A stretch of DNA of 64,000 bases from Adiantum capillus-veneris (lineage: Eukaryota > Streptophyta > Polypodiopsida > Polypodiales > Pteridaceae). The notes under the pieces are model-generated. The model did not search any database and was not told the origin of the DNA. It saw only the letters and a list, made by a program, of their open reading frames with translations. Shown here piece after piece: positions 42,035 through 54,100 of this stretch. The first letter of the stretch is position 1, and each line of letters opens with the position of its first letter. The translations under genes and the position numbers were made by a program. The stretch is taken from contig CM043945.1 in the NCBI GenBank assembly GCA_014529385.2, forward strand, positions 1,707,312 through 1,771,311, written 5' to 3'.

Positions 42035-43441
42035 TCACACCACTTCATTGTGTGTTACTTCCACATTGGAAAAGCAAGAGGAGGACTTGAGAGGCAGCAA
42101 TTGCATCAGGTGCATCACTTTCTCTTTCCCCTTGGGACAATCTTTTTTGTCGTGTCCACTCTCAAGGCAGTTATAGATTTTTCTTCTTTGCTTTCTCAAT
42201 TTCTTCACTAGACAGATGGCACCTAGGCCGCTTGGGCTTCTTGGATACATCAGATACAACTACTATAAATTTTCTCTTATTATGCCCAATGAGGTGTTCG
42301 TGCATTTGCATGTGCAGTGTAAGGCACACGAGTGTTATGCAATGCTTTTTCATTGGGATCATTGTGTATTTGCACCTGCACTATAGCTTCCTCAAGCGTC
42401 TTGGGGTCTTGGGTTTTAACATGCTTCTTAAGCTCTAGTGTTAACTTCCCAAGAATGAACCCACACACTTTTTGAAAGGTGTTTAAACCCTCTAGCTTGA
42501 GAATCACATCACGATAGTGCGAGATATACTCCAACAATGTCTTATGTTGATGCACATAGCACTTGTTCCATGTAGACTAATTTCTGTCCGCTTCATTTGT
42601 AAGCAGAAAATCCTTTCTGAAGATTGCCAAGTCTGTGGTATGATGCCCTTCTTCTTGAGAGACATCCATTATTTGTGGGCCTTACCCTTCTTCTTGAGAG
42701 ACATCCATTATTTGTGGGCCTTACCATCTTTGAAGATTGCCAAGTCTGTGGTATGATGCCCTTCTTCTTGAGAGACATCCTCTATTTGTGGGCCTTACCC
42801 TCTAGTGTTATAGACTTGTCTGCTGCAATGCCTTGGCTACATTTGGAGTTTGTCTAAGATCGTGAATACCATTCCATTTTCTCATGAATATATTCACAGT
42901 ATCTTTGGTGAACTCCTTTTCTTCCCCTAAAAAAATTGATAGCTTTGTATTCTTTAACAAGTCATCAACCTCTTTGATGCCACCCCTCCAATTTAAAGCC
43001 TTTCACCTGGAAAACAACGATGCTCACACTAGGCACATGTGTTTCAAAAACCCTAGTCTACTCATTAACTTGACCCTTGGACGACTATTGCAGGAATTGC
43101 ACAAGCATACCAGACATCTTAGTGACATTCGCATTCAATTGTGCAAAATTAGACTCTAAAATAGTCATACGTGTTTGTAGTGCTCTAAACTCTTGGATGT
43201 TAAGCAATTCAATGCTATCATCCAACCCCATTTCTACGCAAGCACGCTCCATGAGAGTGGCCAACCACAAGGCAGCAACATGCAAAATTGGGGTAGGATT
43301 TTGAAAATCAACTATATGCTGCATGTCAACATCCGAATCCATGGCGTAATGTATTATGCTATAGCAAGAGAAAAGAAGTACCTTGTGATAAAATTTACCA
43401 GACAAAATCAAACAATAATTGGCAATTGCAATAAAAATCAA
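42035..43441 (-). pseudogene. Decayed retrotransposon gag
   Basis: Minus-strand frames 43441-43085, 42555-42280 and 42259-42035 read in order. The middle one resembles a gag capsid (LLEYISHYRDVILKLEGL; GFILGKLTLELKKHV). The last has a zinc knuckle remnant, YNCLESGHDKKDC, in which the first Cys is lost. A tandem duplication (42619-42800) lies within. Pol is not seen next to it. Confidence 0.55.
42619..42800. repeat. Tandem duplication of ~70-bp units
   Basis: Units starting GAAGATTGCCAAGTCTGTGG at 42619 and 42732 each continue to GGGCCTTACC. A partial unit (TTCTTCTTGAGAGACATCC...) lies between them at 42688. Confidence 0.85.
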
Positions 43442-46400
43442 CTAGCCTTCTTAAATTGAAACCATAAATTTGTAATTAATTGTCGATACTGATCTCGAAC
43501 ACCAAAATTCACCATGCGCTCAAAAAACTTGTCAAATTTACTTCTTACTTTAAGTATGATGTTCTAAAACCGTCAGCTTTTGTCTCTTGTTTGATAAGGA
43601 GTCTTGAATAATGCTTTAAAAATTTTAAGCAAAAACTTGCTGGAATTTTCAAACCTTCCTAGAGAATTTTTAGAAATCACAAAATTGTGCCTAAGAACCT
43701 TCGTGGTGCCAATACCTTCCCGTCAAAAAAGCTTATGGACTCAAGCTTGTTGTGATGACCGGTGGGTATGCACATGCCTTTGAGCTCTAAAATTTTGGGG
43801 TGCCCAACCTTTGGGGCACCTTGGTGTGTACACACAAAGATCCAACCATGGCGGCGACGACATAAGCTCAAAGAGGAGAGAGACGATGTCACATCACACA
43901 ATACAGTGCTCAATCGGGGCTGCTACTGAAACAAAAAAGACTCCTAGAGACTGCGACATCAATCAAGCCCACCTATGGCGATTTGGTGATGGTCGCCACC
44001 GGCCTCCCTTCCCCCACAAGACTTCGTGCTTGCCTTGAGCTTGACCAAAATCTCTTCGTCCTCTCCGTTTAATTCGAGTCCCAACATATCCACACACAGT
44101 GATGCATCATGAACACATCGTTAAGAATATTTGAGAGTTAAGAATCAATGATGCCACCAGCACACATCTTGCAAAGGCCGACTCTTGGTCGATGATGGCG
44201 ACCTTGGTCTTGGTGGTGGTGCATAGAGGCCAGGTTTTTGTTTCTTTCCTACTTGCAGCTTTATTATTATGGGATGTTGATGTACTAGGGTATGGGATGC
44301 TTGTAAAGCCCCTTGTACTTGTAGATTTATGGTTGTTATGTGGTATTTGAGAAGGATTGGGACTCATGGAACTGCATGTGCACGAGGTTGTAATTTTCTA
44401 GTTTGCTTAATATGATACAACTCACACTTTGTGAGCATTGCTATAAACTAATATAAAAAAGAATATTTGAGAGTCAATCATCTGTGTGTGTGCACGCATG
44501 CACGCACGCACGTGTGCGATCGACATTGTGTAGGCTATCGTAAGTCCTCACCTTTTGTCATAGTTGAGGCTCAGAGTGGCTTATTATGAGAGTGGCTTAT
44601 TATGAGGCCGCAGATAGTTTATGAACATGAACATGTGGGATTTTTGGTTTTCTAAGAGAAGCTTTAGAGGAGAAGTGCAATACTCATAAATTCATAGTTT
44701 TGATTGGACTTAACTTTTTATGTGCATGATTGAAACCTTCTTTTGTCTAGTTTTGCAATTTCTCAATCTATCAAGTTCCATTTCAAAGCTTTGCATACTT
44801 TTAGTTTTTGAGGGATGTTGTACATTCATCGCTGAATATTATAACATCATGACTCACAAATATGACTATGCCAAAAAAGACAAGTGAAAGGGTCAAGATG
44901 GCTTTCTAAAACAATAAGAGAGCAACAAAATCATTAGGTTGAGTTTAAATAGAATTATAGAAGGTGAAGCATGGTACTGAAATGTCTCATTTATTAAGCG
45001 ATCGAGTTTCCTCCTTGCAAAGAAGAAAACAAAAAATATTAGCAATTTTTTTGAAATCTACAAGATTTTTGAACTAAGTTCTTACATATTTTATCATTTT
45101 TTCTTTTGTTTACCATGTTTTGCTCACATATATATATATTAATTATTATATATTACCCCAATGGATGCTCTCCACGACAACAAGACTTCTTGTTATTTAT
45201 GACCCACTAAAAAGGCCTTAAAGAACAATAGGAGTTTGATCCCATGATGTGAAACATTGACCTCACTGAAAATTTTCTTGATATATGAAAGAGTCTTTTC
45301 ATTTAAGAACCTCATAAAACTCTATTTCATTTTTAAAAAAAATTCCTTATGCTTATGAAACTCACCTTTTCTTATGAAATCATCAAAATATTCTTATGCT
45401 TTGGTTTGTCAACGAGTCTCTTTATTTTATTGTTTTATTGTACTTCCCTTTCATGTTATCTTGTTTTATGTGATCCTTTCCTATGTTCATAAACAAGGTG
45501 AGGAGTCACGATGGCCTGCTAAAGGTAAGGGGGGAGGGGGAAGAAAGAAGTTGGAAAAGTTGCTACGCATCCAATCAAACTACCATATTAGTGTTGGGGT
45601 TGAAGTTGGGTGGGCATGGGAGACCGAAACACGCTTGGAAAAAGTGTGCCGCTGAGCTGGACGACCAACTAAGCTAGGGAAACATGGATATCGCCTCGGT
45701 GTGACAAGTGACTCCGTCGGCACAATCATTGATTGTTTGGGAAGATAATAAATGTTGTTTGCATGCCCCAATGTGACGTAGGTGTTAGAAATTAGCGGTT
45801 CCAAACCAACGTACTGATCGATACGGCCCCCACCTGCCTTCGACGATGGATTATGGATATGAGAAATGCACTTTTCCTTTGTCCCAAGTCTCACACACAC
45901 AAATGCACACACATCTACATAGATGTGAAATGGTCAACAAATAGTGCGGTTAAAGTTTGTGTAAATGTAGAAAGAAAAGGGGAGTTTTTTAATTACCTTC
46001 AAAATGAAAAAGTTGAATTACCCTTAAGATGACACTTATTTTTTCCATAAAGAAGTAGTAGAGATCATGCCTTGTCTGTACGATGGCCCCCTTAAACAAG
46101 GTGAAAAGATCACAATGGCATTTAAAAATAAAATAAAATAAAAACAATAAAATAAAACAACAAAATAAAGAGACCCCGTTACAAACTAAAAAGTAGATTT
46201 AATAAGCATAGATAATAATAAAATAATTTCTTAAGAAAAGGTAGGCTATAAGAGTAATTTTTTTTGGTGAAATGTTCTTTTGAGAGGTCTTAATTGAAAA
46301 AATTCTTTCACAAATCAAAATATTACATTATTTCACATCATAGGATCAAAATTCTATGTATGTACTTCTAATGCTTTGTTTTTAAAGGCTTTTTTAAACA

Positions 46401-47590
46401 GTCCAAATAAATAAATACAAAAAAAACAAAGAAGTCAAGAAAGCTTTAAATGAAGGTGCCATATTACAAGATAAAAGGACCAATTTACAATTTAAAAAGA
46501 AGATATATTGTTTATAATACTTTCCTTTTTAAGCTAAGAGGACATGTGTCCACCATCAACAACCTCTGTATCAACGGCTCATAAAGTGCACCATTTCTCC
46601 ACCACCCCCTTGTGGCCTTCTTCAAGCCAAAAAATGGAATGTATTGCATTTTAACTGGCCAAAATTGCACAATCAAGACTAGATTTTGAGTTTGCATCGA
46701 AGTATAATGAGTTTTAACGTAGTTACTAGCAAAGGCTTCAAATTTTGACCTAAAGATCGAAAAAGTTTTAAGTCTACCCTTATTTCCTTCGATTAAGAAA
46801 AAGGTTTTTGGCAAGCCCTATCCTTTCACCTTATTCTTTAAGTGGAGCCCTTCATAACATATAAGGCATTTGTGATTATATGTGCACTATGTATGATGGA
46901 CAATACAAAATAAAATGACATGTGATTGTAAGCATTAATTAAGATCTAGGGTAAACATGCAGGTAACGTGACGGCCCCCAAAACTAAGACAGACTAACCC
47001 CTAGATTTGTATTGTTTGGGGAAAAGGAAAGGTGAAACGGCTACCTTGTTTAAAAATGCATTGTTCTATTGGCTAGCGTGTGGTTTCAAGCCTTCGTGCT
47101 GCAATGTACTCTTTTAGGCTCTGGTGGATGTTCTCTTTGGCCCCCAATTTTGTTACATGTGATTCCAAAAATGGTGCCCTAAATCTCGGATCCGGACTCA
47201 ACAAACTCAAAAATTATTTTCATGAAACCTCATGGCAAGACTAATGCAATGAGCTACTGTGTGCTCAAAATTAAGCTCCAAGAAAAAAGATCGAAGCTCC
47301 CCAAGTTAGGCGTTCCCTTACTTGCCCCTTTACCCTACTCCCCATAACTTTAATTGCTCCTTAACTCCAACAGGACTCCTCACCTTGTTTAAAATCGTGC
47401 CTGCATGTTGTCCAAAGTAGCTAGCTTGGTTGGTTGAGCACTCCACAACCATGACTTGGTTCATGGGCTCGAGTGCGGCCAAGCGACCCTGGTAACGCTC
47501 GCAGCGTTTGTATCGCCTCGCACGGGATATGTGCGATTTGCTACAAAAAATTGTGCCTGCATATTTCGATGATGGAATTTCTGCATTTAT
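43442..47590. other. Gene-poor region upstream of ATG4
   Basis: I see no supported coding sequence. Small frames (43811-44038, 44107-44367, 45374-45912) have no family features. A CA/TG-rich stretch lies at 44482-44520. AT-rich runs are at 46130-46170. The ATG4 promoter and any first exon should lie at the right end. Confidence 0.5.
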
Positions 47591-47599
47591 TGAATGTTA

Positions 47600-48153
47600 G
47601 AAAGAACGTTTTCTACGGCTACACGTTCCAAGTCCCAACCAGCAACGCGTTTTGACATTAGATCGTAGTGCAAGTGTGCATGTTACCAGAAGATCGTTGC
47701 AAAGACCCATCGATACTTCAGAGCGATCTTGCATTCTTGATAATGGGTTTGCAATAGCAGACGATATGTTGCCCATCGGAAACGTTGACAATGGACCTCG
47801 ATTGAAGATGAGCGAAAGCGCGGGGAGTTCCATTTCAGTTTGGTCTGCGATCACTAATCGTGCATGGGCACTTCTCCAGAGCCATATGGCATGTAGTAGT
47901 GATTGCGGGTTGAGAGGGAATATTCGTGTCCGGTGGAATGCAGCCCTGAGGAGGGCATCGACTATGGATCCAGTGCGCCGCCTGCAAGAACAAGTGTTTG
48001 GCTGTCGCTGGGCCCCTTCAACCTCGTCATCCATACACTCTATTTGGCTACTTGGTGTCTATTATCCTCTATCTAATGCAGAAGAGCATGCTGAAATCTA
48101 CAAGCAATTTGAAGCAGTTTATCACTCTTGCATTTGGATTTCTTATAGAAAAG
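47600..48153 (+). CDS. ATG4: ATG4 exon 1 (5' end uncertain)
   Basis: The frame is open from about 47600 through 48153. It encodes the divergent N-terminus, then the family segment SIWLLGVYYPL and WISYRKG. No in-frame ATG exists before the one in ADDMLPIG (about 47766), so the start may be there or in an upstream exon. The exon ends AAAAG/GTTTG at 48153. ATG4 is the Cys protease that trims and delipidates ATG8 during autophagosome formation in the cytosol. Confidence 0.75.
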
Positions 48154-48246
48154 GTTTGAAACAAAATTGGCATTTTCTTAGTTTTTGCCACAATAATGAT
48201 ATTACGCAACCTATTTATTCTTGCAGTTTTTCTCATAAATTTCCAG

Positions 48247-48332
48247 GTTTTCAAGCAATTATGGGCACTAAACTGACTACTGATGTTGGCTGGGGGTGCA
48301 TGATCCGAAGTGGGCAAATGCTGCTTGCTCAG
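48247..48332 (+). CDS. ATG4: ATG4 exon 2 with the catalytic Cys
   Basis: After an acceptor TTTCCAG (48246) the exon reads GFQAIMGTKLTTDVGWGCMIRSGQ; GWGCMIRS holds the catalytic Cys and is diagnostic for ATG4. It joins exon 1 in phase (G/GT) and ends LLAQ/GTGATT at 48332. Confidence 0.9.
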
Positions 48333-48420
48333 GTGATTAATGCTTAACTTTGAATTTGCTTAAGTTCTCCTTCACATTCTAGGTTCTAATGATGGACAAT
48401 GTTGCAATCTCTTTTTGTAG

Positions 48421-48465
48421 GCCCTCATTTGCCACTATCTAGGCAGGACCTGGCAAAGATCTGAT
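48421..48465 (+). CDS. ATG4: ATG4 exon 3
   Basis: Acceptor TTTTTGTAG; 15 codons reading ALICHYLGRTWQRSD; donor GAT/GTAGGT. Phase 0 on both sides. Confidence 0.8.
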
Positions 48466-48695
48466 GTAGGTGTCGCAACTTATGTCACTCATGTCATTTT
48501 CTATTAATGAGTGGATGATTTACAAAATAACAATCTGGGTTTGCAAGTATCATTCTTCTAAGGGTACTCTAGCAAAATTATGGGAGTACTTGGGGAAGAA
48601 GTAGATGGGGGAAGCTTGAAAAGGGAGTAATGTATGGTGTTTTGAATTCTTGCAGGGATAAGCTTATAAGAGTTGGTCCCATTTTGGTGATGTAG

Positions 48696-49084
48696 TCCAC
48701 TTTACGGGTTTACTTGGAGATTTTGCAATGCTTTGGAGATATTCCCTCTTGCCCGTACTCAATACACAACATTGTTAGAAATGGAGCTCCTTATGGATTG
48801 GTAGCAGGTTCTTGGCTGGGCCCCTACGCTATGTGCCGATCTTTAGAGGTCCTTGTTGGCTGGGCTGGAAAATATCGTCTTGTGAGGAGCAATGATAAAA
48901 CAACCTCTCCTATGGCAATTCATGTTGTATCTGGCAATGTGGAAGGTGAAAGAGGTGGAGCTCCATGCATCTGCATTGACGTTGTCTCAGAAATTTGCAG
49001 CGGGTGGGGAGGGGTTGCTGGAGAAGCATGTGCTTTGCTGCTACTTATTCCGCTTGTTCTTGGTTTGAATAAAGTTAACCCAAG
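48696..49084 (+). CDS. ATG4: ATG4 exon 4
   Basis: Acceptor GATGTAG at 48695. It reads STLRVYLEILQCFGD, YSIHNIV, YGLVAGSWLGPYAMCR, MAIHVVSG, ERGGAPCICID, and LLLIPLVLGLNKVNPR. The order and spacing match the ATG4 peptidase C54 domain. The donor is AG/GTACT. No stop interrupts it. Confidence 0.9.
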
Positions 49085-49175
49085 GTACTACCATGCTTGT
49101 TTTGTCATTGAATTGGGTGTGGAATATTATGTTAAAGACTTCGATTCAATGTGATCTTGTCTTTTTGTTACTACA

Positions 49176-49316
49176 GATATTTCCCATTACTATCTGAGAC
49201 TTTCACATTTCCACAAACTCTTGGAATACTTGGTGGAAAACCAGGAGCATCCACGTATCTGATTGGGGGTGCAAGGAGATCAAGTCATCTATTTGGATCC
49301 TCATCAAGTACAACAG
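49176..49316 (+). pseudogene. ATG4: ATG4 exon 5 with a one-base frameshift
   Basis: Acceptor TACTACAG. It reads YFPLLSETFTFPQTLGILGGKPGASTYLIG in frame with exon 4. A run of five G (49265-49269) where four are expected then shifts the frame. In the shifted frame the family part YLDPHQVQQ, with the catalytic Asp and His, is perfectly readable to the donor CAG/GTTAC at 49316. Either the gene is a recent pseudogene or the extra G is a sequencing error. Remaining C-terminal exons were not found up to 64000. Confidence 0.75.
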
Positions 49317-49420
49317 GTTACATTTGAAGTTTCGGCTTGTTAACACTATGACGTTATGATTATTAAAAAAAAAGATAGGTTGAGGCAATCCACAAGCTAC
49401 TTTCCCTTATAAGGGGTTTT

Positions 49421-49476
<56 letters not shown>

Positions 49477-49540
49477 CATTATCGTCCTCGGAGGTCAATT
49501 ATGACCTATGGGACCAAGAAAAGATACATGGCTGGACCTC
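49317..49540. repeat. Intron start and (GA)n tract
   Basis: After the exon 5 donor comes a (GA)n run at about 49423-49472. On the minus strand it is the (CT)n tail of a short sequence ending AATGAAAT (49473-49520) that resembles the LINE 3' end beside it (49610-49680). Confidence 0.7.
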
Positions 49541-49607
49541 TTTTAGAGGAGTACATGGAGAGTCATGACTAATGTGGATACAACAAAATTGTGACATATG
49601 TCACTTA

Positions 49608-50203
49608 GGAGAGAGAGAGAAATGAAATGTTTATTAACGCCTACAAAAGGCCGAAAAGACCTATGAGACCAATACATCACATTCTCATAAGGTGTGTCAA
49701 AGTGTCCAATACAAAAATAATGTACTGAAGTAAAAACTGAACCACTAAAAAAGGAGGGGGGGGGGGGGCTTGTATAAGGGCAGCCCGCTGAGCTCAAGGT
49801 GACTGGTATAGGGGGTGTCCTATTGGGCTTGGTCCTGTCCTCTGTCATCACATGATAAGATATCAATCTCATTCTCTGTGAAGAACCTCGTAGGAGTTGC
49901 TTTGTATCTTTCAATGATAGCCTGGATACGTCGGTGGAAAATAGATCGGCGTCGTAATCTGCGGGGAGGCCATGGGCGTGGGGATTTGCTGATCTTTGTG
50001 GCTCTCTCTAGCAGAGTCCCACGTGATGTAGGGCGGGCTGTCGTGTAGTCTGCTACGTGAGGAGGGTTGCTCTAGAAGTAGTCTACAACTGGCCTTTGGA
50101 TGGGCTCCCGCCTGGAGAACCTCAACCTTTGTATTAAGTCCTCTTTGTATCGCCCCGTAATTCTAGCAGGAAAAGCCCAAGATATTTCTGATCAGTGTAA
50201 TCC
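49608..50203 (-). pseudogene. LINE 3' end (ORF2 end and tail)
   Basis: On the minus strand the sequence continues the LINE zinc-finger fragment of 59977-60496 through ATCAC, the chromovirus duplication. It encodes a basic C-terminal segment and then non-coding sequence ending GGTCTCATAGGTC...TTAATAAACATTTCATTT and (CT)n at 49608-49622. The strand and order agree with the fragment on the other side of the chromovirus. Confidence 0.6.
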
Positions 50204-50208
50204 ATCAC

Positions 50209-51667
50209 TGTCACCAGCGTGTGACTACTATCTATCCTTTTTGTTGATTTCTTTCTTATTATTTATTCATTTTCACTTTTTGGAAACACCCCTCTAGAAA
50301 TCTTACTGCCCTGCATTGCATAGCTAGTGTGGAACTGTTCAGAGGGAGTCCAGGCCCGAGGGCAAGAGAGCACTAAGGTTGGACAAGGACTATGGTTAGC
50401 CAAAGTGGGGTCATTACTAGCCAAAGTGGAATCCTTTGCTACAGAGGCTACATTTCAGTTCTTGGTGTGGCTGCAGTGTACAAAGAGGGTCAGATGACCT
50501 AGAAAGATTCAATGGCAGCATCTCCTAAAATTTAGGGAACTGCTATTTTGGGATCTGAAAATGTGTTCGCGTCATTATCTCCGGAATGACAAGGGGAACA
50601 TTTTATTACTCTGTCGTGAAGCCAACTGGGCAACCGGTCGGGAGATTTTTAGGCGGCAACCCCCAAACGGGAAATGGCTTGTAAATGTGCCAAGTGGCAC
50701 ATTTCTGTGCACTTTCCTCATGCATGAAGAGGGGGCACTGATTTTAGAGAGGAGAGGGCTCATTTTCAGTCTGTCACAGGTTGAGAGCTTCAATGGAGTG
50801 CTTGCTTACCTCTTATGTACAGTGCGGTGCCAGGTGTGATGCCCTGCACGCTACGCACTGCCCTCTCTCTCCCCTATGGCGGTATGTTATGCCCCTCTAG
50901 TGGGCTTTTCAATTGACCAATGTACAGTTATGTGGGTTCATGCGCGATTGCCGAGGCTAGAGCCTCTTGCACAGGTAATGGATTAGTTAGCGGCTAATCC
51001 CCCGCAGGTACAGGTGATTCGGAGAGGTTTCACGTGCGAAATCTCGTCCGATTCAAAGGGCAAGTAGCCCTACTGGTGCGGGAGCTCGAGGACTTGCTAC
51101 GGATGCGATCGGCACGCAAAACGGAGCCCGAAACAGTGAATTACAGCTTGCTGTGTATTTTTGCAGGTTTACGGACCCTAATACCCCCAGGAAGTTCGGG
51201 GACGCAAGGGGACCGCTGTACAGGTGATCTGGCGCATTTTCGGGGCAGAAAACAGAGAATTCAGCATGCTGCAGATTCTCGCTAGGTTTTACAAAGTGTT
51301 TGTATGCGTCGGGAAAGTCATCCAATGCGTGGGAATATTGACTGTGAAGGGTCCTAGTACAGTTATGCTGCCGAAATCAAGCCAGAACAGTTGAAATTCA
51401 GCCAAGATTTAGCGGGGCAGCTTGTAGGGAACCACAGCTTTTATTCCCTCTGTTAAAGAATAAAGAAATACCGAAAAGGGCGCCTAGTTTAGGGGCCAGT
51501 CTGGTGTCGGTCTTCTCATACAGGTGCAATCTAGCAACCTGTATCCCTTCCCCCTTCGTTGTGTCTTGAAAGTACAGGTAAAGTGGGCGACAAATTAGAT
51601 GGGTGAAAGCAAATAAGGTTTGAGTCTAAAGGTCTACCGCCCTTTTTGAAAGTACATGCCGGTTTCA
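50209..51667 (+). repeat. 5' LTR of the chromovirus
   Basis: 1,459 bp. The AATAAAGAAATACCG motif at about 51469 is shared with other LTR families in this window and includes a likely poly(A) signal. Confidence 0.93.
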
Positions 51668-51685
51668 TGGTTCCGCCGCCGAGAC
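51668..51685 (+). promoter_or_regulatory. Primer binding site of the chromovirus, unusual
   Basis: TGGTTCCGCCGCCGAGAC starts directly after the 5' LTR. It is not the usual tRNA-Met site. The closest I can recall is the complement of tRNA-Glu (TGGTTCCGTTGCCGGG) with three changes; tentative. Confidence 0.5.
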
Positions 51686-51774
51686 TAAATCACTTTTTCC
51701 CATAGGAGTGAGCCTTGGTCAGTTTGGGCTTAAAGACACAGGGGATCATAGACCAGACACAGGGAATTGCAATT

Positions 51775-53480
51775 ATGGCTGATAGACCAGATGATGTGAC
51801 TGAAGAGGTTTCCTCTTCGCAGGGTCAACAGACACATGAAGTGGGTGAGTCTTCAAGACCACCACAGACGGATGATGATATATTCAAGACCCAGTAGGCT
51901 ACTGCTGTGGCTATGTTCACACAAGTAATGCAGAACCTGAGGTTTTTAGCCTTTCTGCAACCTCCTCTTCCGTCTCAGCAAGTTGGGTCACTGGATCATA
52001 TTCAAATGCCTGTTAAGGCTCAAGCACAGGTGATTCATACTGCAGAGTCAATGGAAAAACCTGTACACTTGACGGAGAACATGCAGTCTCCACAACCTGT
52101 GCCTAAGGTGCAAGAACAAGTGGCTGAGATGCTAGTCTTTCAAGCTGTACCAGTTCAGCCAGCCACTTTTCAGCAGCCTATAGCTGGTTCTAATGGGCAG
52201 GGAAGCAACCTATAGGCTATGCAACAAGTCTTCCCACCACCTTCAGTACACCTTGGCTATTTTGGAGGTGGATCGGTATTCCAGAGCATGGCTGGTCATG
52301 CACCTGGAAATCAGTTTCACACGCCAGGAACAGTGTTCGGGGGTGTGCTCAAATGATGATGCTTAGGGCATGCTACCAGGGTTTCAAAGCACTCAGGGCC
52401 AATTTGGGATGCCACAAGCAAATTTTGGTATGGCTGGAATTACAAATCAACAGCCAAATATGGCATTTCCAGGTCAACTTAATAGTGGTCAAGGAACACA
52501 GATGAACCCTAACAGTGTTCCCATGTTTCAGTCACTTCCATATGACAACTTAACGCCGCTGGAGAGGCCAACTCCGTACAAAGAAGGTGGCAAAGGTGTG
52601 ACATTCACGACCTTTACAGGGTTTGATGACAGGAAGAAGGCTCTCTCATTCCTCCAGCAGTTAGACAAGGCCTATGCAGGGGGAAACTTTACAGAGGCTT
52701 CAAAGGTCCGCAAGGCAGCCACTTTCTTGACAGGGAATGCGGGACAATGGTGGACAACTTTATTGCTTCAAGGGCAAGCTCCGTCCACATGGATTTACTT
52801 CAAGCAGATTTTTGCCGCAGCATGGTTATCTGATGACTTTGAAGCAGATGTCATGACAAAATGGCACCAGCTTAATGCTGCCACTTGCAACAATATGGAT
52901 GACTACAATCGGAAGTTTTGGAAAGCTCTACTTCTAGTAACTTCCTACAGGTTTGTGCCATTGACAGAACATATTGAAAAATACTGTTGTGGCCTACCCA
53001 AAGGATTGAGAAAGTACTGCACGAAGACCAAAGTCACTACTTTGACGCAGCTCATCGAGGTAGCAAACACTGGCAATGGTTTGCTCAAGGGAGAAGATTG
53101 TGAATTTAATACTGGCGTCAAGGAAGTATCAGCCAAGAAAAATTCAGCGAAGAAGAACAATCCCAATGAGGTTCCTAAAGCGACTCAGGAGCCAGCCAAC
53201 GCAGGGAAAGGCAAAGCTACGGTTGAATTAGAAAAGGGACCAACAAAGAAATGGAAAAGACGTTTTCCTCGCAAGTCGGAAGAGCAAAAGGTCCTGAGGT
53301 CAGAGAACAAATGCTTTATCTGTGAGCAACCTGGCCACATTGCTTACAATTGTTCTCAGAAGAAAAGGCCAGTTGATTCTGAAGACAAGGAGGACAGGAA
53401 AGGAAAGAGGCCCATGGCTGGTCTAGTACCAGATATGGTGGGCGACAAGCCAAATTCAGATGCAAGTGAGCTTTGCAGGG
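51775..53480 (+). pseudogene. Chromovirus gag
   Basis: ATG at 51775 opens MADRPDDVTEEV. TAG at about 51895 and 52213 break the N-terminal part, both where Gln fits. The frame from 52370 carries the gag capsid region (FTGFDDRKKALSFL; AATFLTGNAGQWW; WLSDDFEADV) and a zinc knuckle CFICEQPGHIAYNC at about 53314-53355, flanked by Lys-rich sequence. It is followed without break by the protease. Confidence 0.85.
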
Positions 53481-54100
53481 CATGGGGAAAGGTTAGGGAT
53501 CAAACAGTGCTTATCTTCTTTGCCAACTTCATTTCCCCAGAATTGGCTTCAAAGTTGGGAATCAGACCTGAAGAGATAGGGTATACAGCAGAGGCAGGTT
53601 TGGCATGTCCTGGCCATACAGAGGCTGTGACACCCATCATCGGAAAGTTGCGCCTACATATCCAGTCCTATGTAGATGCTGAAGAATTTTACATCATGCC
53701 ACTGGATGGATGTGATGTGTTGCTAGGTATTCCTTGGTTGTTTCGTGTACAGGGAATCATGGATGCCTACAACAAAAAGATCATTGTACAGAGCAGGGGA
53801 AAGACTCACATTCTGGATGTAAAGCTTAAAGGGGAGTCTATTCCTACTGTATCAGCTTTTGCTATTACTTCTGTAATGAAAAAGCATCTTTCTGCGTACT
53901 TGGTTTTTGCACGTGAAGTGTCAGATTGTGATGAATCAAATTTATCTATGCTAGATAAAGAAAGGTCAATGTTTTTACAACAGTATATTGACTGTTTTTC
54001 TGATTCATTACCGTCTCAATTATCGCCAGAGAGACCTGAGGACCATGCGATAGATTTGGTGCCAGGCAGTAGCCCACCAAATAAGCCTCCGTACGGTTAG
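53481..54100 (+). pseudogene. Chromovirus protease lacking its catalytic motif
   Basis: The frame continues with RAWGKVRDQTVLIFF, ANFISPELASKLG, and later DGCDVLLGIPWL, all retropepsin landmarks. The D-T/S-G motif, which belongs between IFF and ANFIS (about 53520-53527), is absent: an in-frame deletion of roughly 15 bases is implied. The frame closes at 54098 with a one-base shift before the RT. Confidence 0.75.

Noticed and set aside
43811-45912. Several 60-110 codon frames as possible genes
   Set aside because: No recognisable domain, no splice structure and low complexity; treated as chance frames.
49543-49914. A 123-codon minus-strand frame as a gene
   Set aside because: It runs through the non-coding tail of a LINE and a poly-C tract.
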